Source: Halocafeteria seosinensis
Lineage: Eukaryota; Sar; Bigyra; Bicosoecida
Assembly: GCA_001687465.1 (NCBI GenBank)
Contig: LVLI01000552.1
Location: 1-11,240, forward strand
Length of the DNA: 11,240 bases
Direction: 5' to 3'
Positions within the stretch are counted from its first letter, which is position 1. Every line of letters begins with the position of its first letter. Shown piece by piece: positions 1-5,277 of this stretch. The notes under the pieces are model-generated. The model saw only the letters and a program-made list of their open reading frames with translations. It ran no database searches and had not been told where the DNA came from. The translations under genes were made by a program, and so were the position numbers.

Positions 1-78
1 CCCTAACCCTAACCCTAACCCTAACCCTAACCCTAACCCTAACCCTAACCCTAACCCTAACCCCTAACCCTAACCCTA
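1..78. repeat. Telomere repeat tract (CCCTAA)n
   Basis: The window opens with about twelve CCCTAA units, including one CCCCTAA slip near base 60. The C-rich strand reads 5' to 3' into the chromosome, so this is a left chromosome end with TTAGGG on the strand telomerase extends. This repeat is shared by animals, many fungi, kinetoplastids, diatoms and others, so it excludes few lineages. Confidence 0.97.
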
Positions 79-318
79 TCCTTTATCCTTTATCCTATCC
101 TTTATCCTATCCTATCCTTTTATCCTTATCCTATCCTATCCTTTATCCTATCCTTTATCCTTTATCCTTTATCCTTTATCCTTATCCTTTCATCCTTATC
201 CTTATCCTATCCTATCCTTTATCCTTATCCTTTATCCTTTATCCTTATCCTTTATCCTTTATCCTTTATCCTATCCTTTATCCTTATCCTATCCTATCCT
301 TTATCCTATCCTATCCTT
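79..318. repeat. Degenerate telomere-like satellite (TATCC / TTATCC / TTTATCC)
   Basis: An irregular array of 5-, 6- and 7-base units, all ending in ATCC, adjoins the perfect telomere repeats without a spacer. On the G-rich strand the units read GGATA, GGATAA and GGATAAA. The array keeps the polarity and near-period of the telomere, so it may derive from telomeric repeats by mutation and slippage. It ends in CCCATATATATG near base 330. Confidence 0.92.
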
Positions 319-333
319 TCCCATATATATGTA

Positions 334-1317
334 TTGATAGACAATACATCGGGTCTGGGTCCGGGCAGCATTACAGCGCTCGTTACTATTTGCGCATATT
401 CGTGTGCAAACCGAAAACACGGTTTATCGTGTATTAACATCGTCTACAATGACGGAAATCACCGTCGGCCCCACTGCAATTTGATAACAACAAAAAGGGT
501 TTTCAGGGGAGCCCAGGGCGCCGTCGGACAACCAATGAGCACGCATGTTTGCAGCTCATATAGGCCCCAATACCTTCCATATAATTGGAAGGCGAACATC
601 GGAGATCATGCACTGGACATTGATCTTTCAGATGATATCAAAGGTGGATATGGTTATGGAAGCAAATTCCCTATATAGGGGCACTACTGTGATCGAATTC
701 ATCTTACCAACCGGCCGCGGAACTGGCCACTTTCCCGGTCTATATACACCACGTTCCATGCAATCGATGGAAGTGTCAATTCGAAGAGGGCTACATGCGA
801 TGTAGTTCTTTCAACACAATGGAGCGCATTTGGTGGAAGCGTTCTGTATATTCGCTATTCGAGCGTTCATCTGCTCCTCTCCGAATGCGACAGACAAATT
901 ACAAAAAAGGTCTATAAGGGGGGACCAAAGGGAGGAGCAGCATACCACTCAGCAGGCAATTTACTTGCTGATATGAACCCCATTAAACTCCAAACTTTCG
1001 GATGGAGACCAACAAGGAGCATACATGAACAATGGTCTTTGATACGTGGGCATACATGGTGACGGAACTTCCTTTTATCACGCCTACGACCGTCAGTCAT
1101 TATAGTAGGTCCTCGGATTTGGTACTACGGTGCCAACATAATACAGAGTCTAGTCAAGCGATGGATCTGTCATCTCAACAGAGTGCGCGAGATATGTTGC
1201 TCTGTCATTACGGCGGGGCACGGAAGGCGAAAGTGTCCCATCCAACAGCCTTTTACGCCACCCCAGAAATTAGGACATGGCTTTCAGGGCAGCCTGGCAC
1301 AGAAGGACATTCTATAG
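334..1317 (+). pseudogene. Probable decayed coding region, unknown family
   Basis: One plus-strand frame is open from 334 to 1314 apart from TAG at 676-678 and TGA at 1060-1062, and closes with TAG at 1315-1317. That is two internal stops in 327 sense and stop codons, where random sequence would give roughly fifteen. The simplest reading is a coding sequence that recently picked up stops. Recognisable stretches such as KGGPKGGAAYHSAGNLLADM (from about 919) and GGYGYGSKFP (from about 643) recall retroelement polyproteins in flavour only; I could not assign a domain. A 143-codon frame at 1032-1463 overlaps its end in another frame and could be the continuation after a frameshift. Location beside the telomere fits subtelomeric debris. 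Confidence 0.4.
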
Positions 1318-1552
1318 CGAGACGACCTTTTGAGGCCGCTCGTTGCCCTCAATCCACCGCGCCCCATGGAGCGTGGTGCACAATGAGCAATTCACGGAGA
1401 TGGCTCGTTGACGAAGTGGCGCGACAACTAGTGCGTCACGAACTATGCTCAGAAGGCAACTGAGTTGAAATGAAATCCTTTCTACCACCGGATCGGTTGG
1501 TACAAGCAGGGCCATTACTGCTTAACACATATGGACCGTACAGCAAGGCTAA

Positions 1553-1866
1553 GCTGTCTGTGGAGGAAAACTGCCTGGTGAACCATAACGCTGTGACAAA
1601 AATTTGGTTTTTTTTTTTTAGCCCCCTCTCCATTTTTCTTTTCTTTTGGCGGGTTCTTTTTTGTGTTACATTATTTTCTCCTGTACGATATCCTTTTATG
1701 TTTTTATTTCTTCGTGCCGTCTGCCACACGAGCTGTTTCCTACTCAAACCACGTACAGTATAGGACCCTCGGTGTTTTGCAGCTTAAATCCCTACTGCTT
1801 CGGCAGCGGGGTCTGACCCCTAGCGACAGTTGTCGTCTTTGGGCAGGTACCAAGTAACAAATAGAA
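1553..1866. repeat. Subtelomeric dispersed repeat, copy 1
   Basis: This segment shares ordered blocks with 2113-2520. They are an AACCATAA-containing block, then TGTGACAAAAATTTGGTTTT (1592) and a T-rich stretch. GTTACATTATTTTCTC follows (1665-1680), then TACGAT-TCCTT, a CCACGTAC block, GGTCTGACC, and an exact GGCAGGTACCAAGTAACAA (1842-1860). The copies are clearly diverged. No coding region is supported here. Confidence 0.75.
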
Positions 1867-2112
1867 CAAATAGAACCCGTAATAATGCTGCAAATCATGC
1901 TATGTGGTTCAGCCACGTAGTTAAAGTATAGATAGAGGTGACCGCACCTCGTCCCATGTAGTTAGTCAACTTACATCGGACATAAATTTTACAACCCTAA
2001 CCGGAAGCGGCTTGCACATAATCAAGCAACGATCACCGTGCGTCCCTTTTAGGGACCGATCAACAGTGCTAATTTCTAGTATTGATCCCATGCCAATTGA
2101 GGCCTGGTGACA

Positions 2113-2520
2113 CCTCAGGAAGGAAAACCTGCCTTGATGGAAAACCCGCTCAACCATAAGGGTGTGACAAAAATTTGGTTTTTCCTTTTTGACTCTAGTT
2201 TCTACTGGGTTTATTTTTTGTTGTTACATTATTTTCTCTTCTACGATTTCCTTAGGTGGTCAAGGATTGTGAACCTGTGGTAGCAATGCCTCCGACAGGT
2301 CCAGTGTGGGCAGCACTAGCAAGGTCTCGGATCGCTTTATGTCCTCCAATTCTTCGTAGCGTTACCCATGCGAGCAGTTGTCTTTACTCACCACGTACTG
2401 TTTAGACCCCTCGGATGCACGCATCTTTAATCCTGTTTACCGCCACAATGGTACTGAGGTCTGACCTGTAGCAGCTGCGGCTGACTACTGGCAGGTACCA
2501 AGTAACAAGAACAAACCTCT
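2113..2520. repeat. Subtelomeric dispersed repeat, copy 2
   Basis: Same block order and orientation as the copy at 1553-1866, with the matching blocks at 2163, 2223-2238 and 2490-2508. It is longer by an insertion of about 100 bases after 2255. Its right end overlaps the last codons of the dioxygenase-like ORF on the opposite strand. Confidence 0.75.
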
Positions 2521-2934
2521 GAACGGTTCAGTGGCGTGTCGTGTTAGTGCCCCATCAAACCAATATGGCTTGTTTTTAATGTCTGTGGCAATGGGCGCTC
2601 CTTGTTTGTCGTCATCCGGATACAACAACAGACGCCCACCGGTGTAATTACCCAACCCAATAATCATGTTCAAACTCTCGTTCCGTTGGTCTTTGTGTGG
2701 ATAACAAATGGAATTTTTATTGATGGTTATGGTAGATGCATAGCAATTGAATTGAGTCTGAGCCCACTCTTGCAAAGTTTGATATATTTGTGGGTACTCT
2801 AGCGTGGCCTTGCTACAACCTTGGTCGGTATCAAACGGTCTGGATACGAATCCAAATGTTATGGCTTGGCCTTTGTCTCCAAATTTTTTCTGTTTGGACG
2901 TGGGAAAATGAATTTGATCCAATACCTGTTCCAT
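2485..2934 (-). CDS. 2OG-Fe(II) dioxygenase-like protein, C-terminus truncated or altered
   Basis: The 149-residue ORF resembles the double-stranded beta-helix core of 2-oxoglutarate/Fe(II)-dependent oxygenases. The metal-binding HxD triad start is H80-x-D82 (YPHKDQRN), and a glycine-rich strand GLGNYTGGRLLL covers residues 93-104. A conserved-looking FDG at 127-129 precedes the distal histidine H133 in RHATEPFRG. In this family that histidine is normally followed nine or ten residues later by an arginine or lysine that holds 2-oxoglutarate. Here those positions (142-143) are Phe and Leu. The last codons and the stop lie in a repeat shared with 1842-1860, so the natural C-terminus has probably been replaced. 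The start at 2934 is the first ATG of the frame and gives a short N-terminus. The substrate is unknown. It is likely a fragment or a non-functional copy; it could also be a first exon with a missed splice site. Confidence 0.6.
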   Translation of the reverse strand: MEQVLDQIHFPTSKQKKFGDKGQAITFGFVSRPFDTDQGCSKATLEYPQIYQTLQEWAQTQFNCYASTITINKNSICYPHKDQRNESLNMIIGLGNYTGGRLLLYPDDDKQGAPIATDIKNKPYWFDGALTRHATEPFRGLFLLLGTCQ

Positions 2935-3048
2935 CTATAGCAATCTGGTAAAATGTTTTCGTTCACCGGATGGCTGTCAACCGGTTCATCCGTTTGTTGA
3001 ACCCCCGTGAGACACGGTCGTGCAGGGGTCAATTTGTGGAATTCGGGT

Positions 3049-3262
3049 GAGGTTCTCTACGGGGTATATCGTCGGGTTTTGCGGTCGGGTTCGGTTGAGT
3101 GGCGAATCCCTTTGGATCTGAGGACTGGATTTTCTATTCAAGCGCTATACGACCACTTTTTTCGGTTTATTTGCGGGGGTCGGTGTCTGGGTGGTTCTCT
3201 AGTGGGTATATCGTCGGAATCTGCGGTCGGGTTCGGTGGGGTGGGGAATCCATCTGGTGTTA
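3049..3262. repeat. Tandem pair of GT-rich repeats, about 142-base period
   Basis: Bases 3049-3120 and 3191-3262 are two direct copies. Both carry GGTTCTCT, then GGGTATATCGTCGG, GCGGTCGGGTTCGGT and GGGAATCC or GCGAATCC followed by TCTGG or TTTGG. The 70 bases between are less alike. The plus strand is rich in G and T. Open frames across it look like by-products of composition. No promoter or gene is supported in 2935-3550. Confidence 0.8.
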
Positions 3263-3550
3263 TATAGGAACACCCCCATTTGACTACTCCTGCACCTCAT
3301 GTCGGATGTCAAACACAAAACCCTAACCGAATATGCCCTATATGGAAACCTAAGACTTTCAAGAGGTGGGAGGGAATGTGGACTGTGGAACAAGGTCGAT
3401 ATTCCAGTCTACTTCTGTGGCACGGAACGGACCAGAAAACACCCTTAAGTTAGGCCAAAGTGTTTGGCACGAATGACCGTCGTTACGTGTACAAGGAGCA
3501 AGAGAGTAAGATTGGTTACAAAGATGATGACGCACTCAGGAAAAACGAGT

Positions 3551-5277
3551 CTAGTTGTCTCCAATAAGGAAATAGTCACAAACAGGCTTTGTTAGCAGCT
3601 GTTCCGTGGCTTTACCAGATAGCAACAGAAGTTCAGTCCATTGGGAAATCTTCTTTCGCGGAAGAACCTCGTCCCCCGATCGGTAGTGGGACACAGGTCC
3701 TGCAGCCCAAGGGGGTGTTTTCAATATCACGACGACAACAGTGATGTCATTTTCCGTTATAGAGCCGACAGCTTTTGAGTATTCGTCCCATAACGTCTCC
3801 CGGGAGAGAGTAGTTGAAATCAGTCGTTTGGGTTGGAGAGCGCACGTAACTTCCACACGAGACAATGGTTGCATAGCTTTCAGGTAGCCATCAGCACTGC
3901 CGCTACTTTCCGCAGCCACAAGTAGTGTGTTTAAGTGTGCATGCTTCATAACCTCGCCGAGATCAAACGGGTTAATTTGTTTGAATGGAACTTGTCTCTT
4001 TGTCTGAATTTGAATTGCCTCCTCATATGTGCCTGCTCCGCAAGCGTCCACCATACTTAGTACTTGCTGTTTCCGTTGTCGATCTGCCCGGAACCTCTTT
4101 GTTCCCTTGGCGACCTTCGGTAGTACTCCCCATTCGATCGATCGTTCCATTGAACACTCCCCAAAGAAAGTGTTTTTCAGTGGAAGAACAGCATCTTGCC
4201 ACTTGAATATCCTACCATCAGTAGTATTCTCGCTGCTGGTGAAACCAGCCCTCAAAGTAAAAGCACAAAAAACGGCTTTTTCGAACGAAGCCGGATCCCT
4301 GGGAAATCGAGGGAAAAACTCTCGACTTATCTGTAGGCAAGTGGATAACTCTTTCTTGTTATACAGGTAGCGGAGCAGGACAGGAGGAATTACAACATAA
4401 TAAAACGTGGAGTCCCCGATCTGATGAGGATGGCAGTAAAATCCGGCTAGTCGAGCTCCGTCCAGTACGGATTCTGCTCGCTGTGGAAGGACCGGCGCCT
4501 CCCCTGAAATGGGTATATCAAACATCGAGAAATAAAGCATTCTTCGGAAAAGGTCCGGATCGTCGTTTATCGTTGTAGACACAAAGTCGTGAACCCATAG
4601 CGCAACATGTGTTTCACATGCCATGTCCACCAATCCAGGCAAATCAGCTAGTTCTGGAGTTCTCTGAGAGCGTAAGTCTGTCAGTACTGCCCCGACAAGC
4701 CTTGGAACTCCACACGTCTCACGGACGATAGCTTTGCATCTTTCCTCGAGGTTTGTCGGCTCAGGCAATTCCGCTTTATACATTTCTCCAACATGACCCA
4801 CATCAAGGAGTCCAAACACGATTCTGGATGCTGCAGTAGGGGAGCCCGCGGTGTCCGAGCCAACTAACGTGAGATCTTGCAGTCTTGAAGTAAAGAATGG
4901 TTGGACTTTGACTTGCTTATCCGTGAGGAATGGAACCATCGACCAGAACTCGCGAATGAAAGATTTCTTCTCCTGTGTGTTTTCTGCTGATGCTGAGATC
5001 CATCCAGCTTCGTCAATGTGGAAAAGAACATGTTGCAAGTCAATGCCCAACTTCGTCACCTCCATAGCTTTCTTGAAGCAATTTAAAATAGCCTCACCGG
5101 TAAGCCCAGACATTCCTTCCCTTTCCACGATGTCTGTAAGACTACTCGAGAAATTTGTTCTTTCTTCATTTGACAAAACTAATTCGTACTCGAAGATCCC
5201 ATCCCGGTTTATAACTCTTCTAGCACTAGCCAATGCATGAACAAACGCTACAGCAAACATTTCATCTGGGCGAAGTC
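3551..5277 (-). CDS. Last exon: Walker B and nuclease-like C-terminal region
   Basis: 1727 bases from acceptor TTCTCAG to the stop at 3551-3553. Residues 337-911 of the minimal model. Walker B is QHVLFHIDEAGW (Asp-Glu codons at 5014-5009). An arginine-rich helical region follows, for example CGVPRLVGAVLTDLRSQR, as in the lid of AAA/STAND-type NTPases. Near the end, SADGYLKAM...RVEVTCALQPKR has an acidic residue, a hydrophobic strand with Glu, then Q-P-K. This resembles the D-(Q/E)-x-(T/K) pattern of Crinkler/RHS restriction-enzyme-like domains. It is followed by a strong beta strand (ITVVVVIL). The nuclease assignment rests on this one motif. The following 130 bases (3420-3550) would hold the 3' UTR; no polyadenylation signal stands out. 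Confidence 0.78.

Noticed and set aside
1553-2520. A complete LTR retrotransposon flanked by the two repeat copies
   Set aside because: Only about 250 bases lie between the copies, there is no coding content there, and no TG...CA ends or target-site duplication could be fixed.
3985-5240. Plus-strand frames antisense to the NTPase gene (for example 4029-4370 and 4851-5240)
   Set aside because: They are shadows of the strongly coding minus strand and show no domain content.
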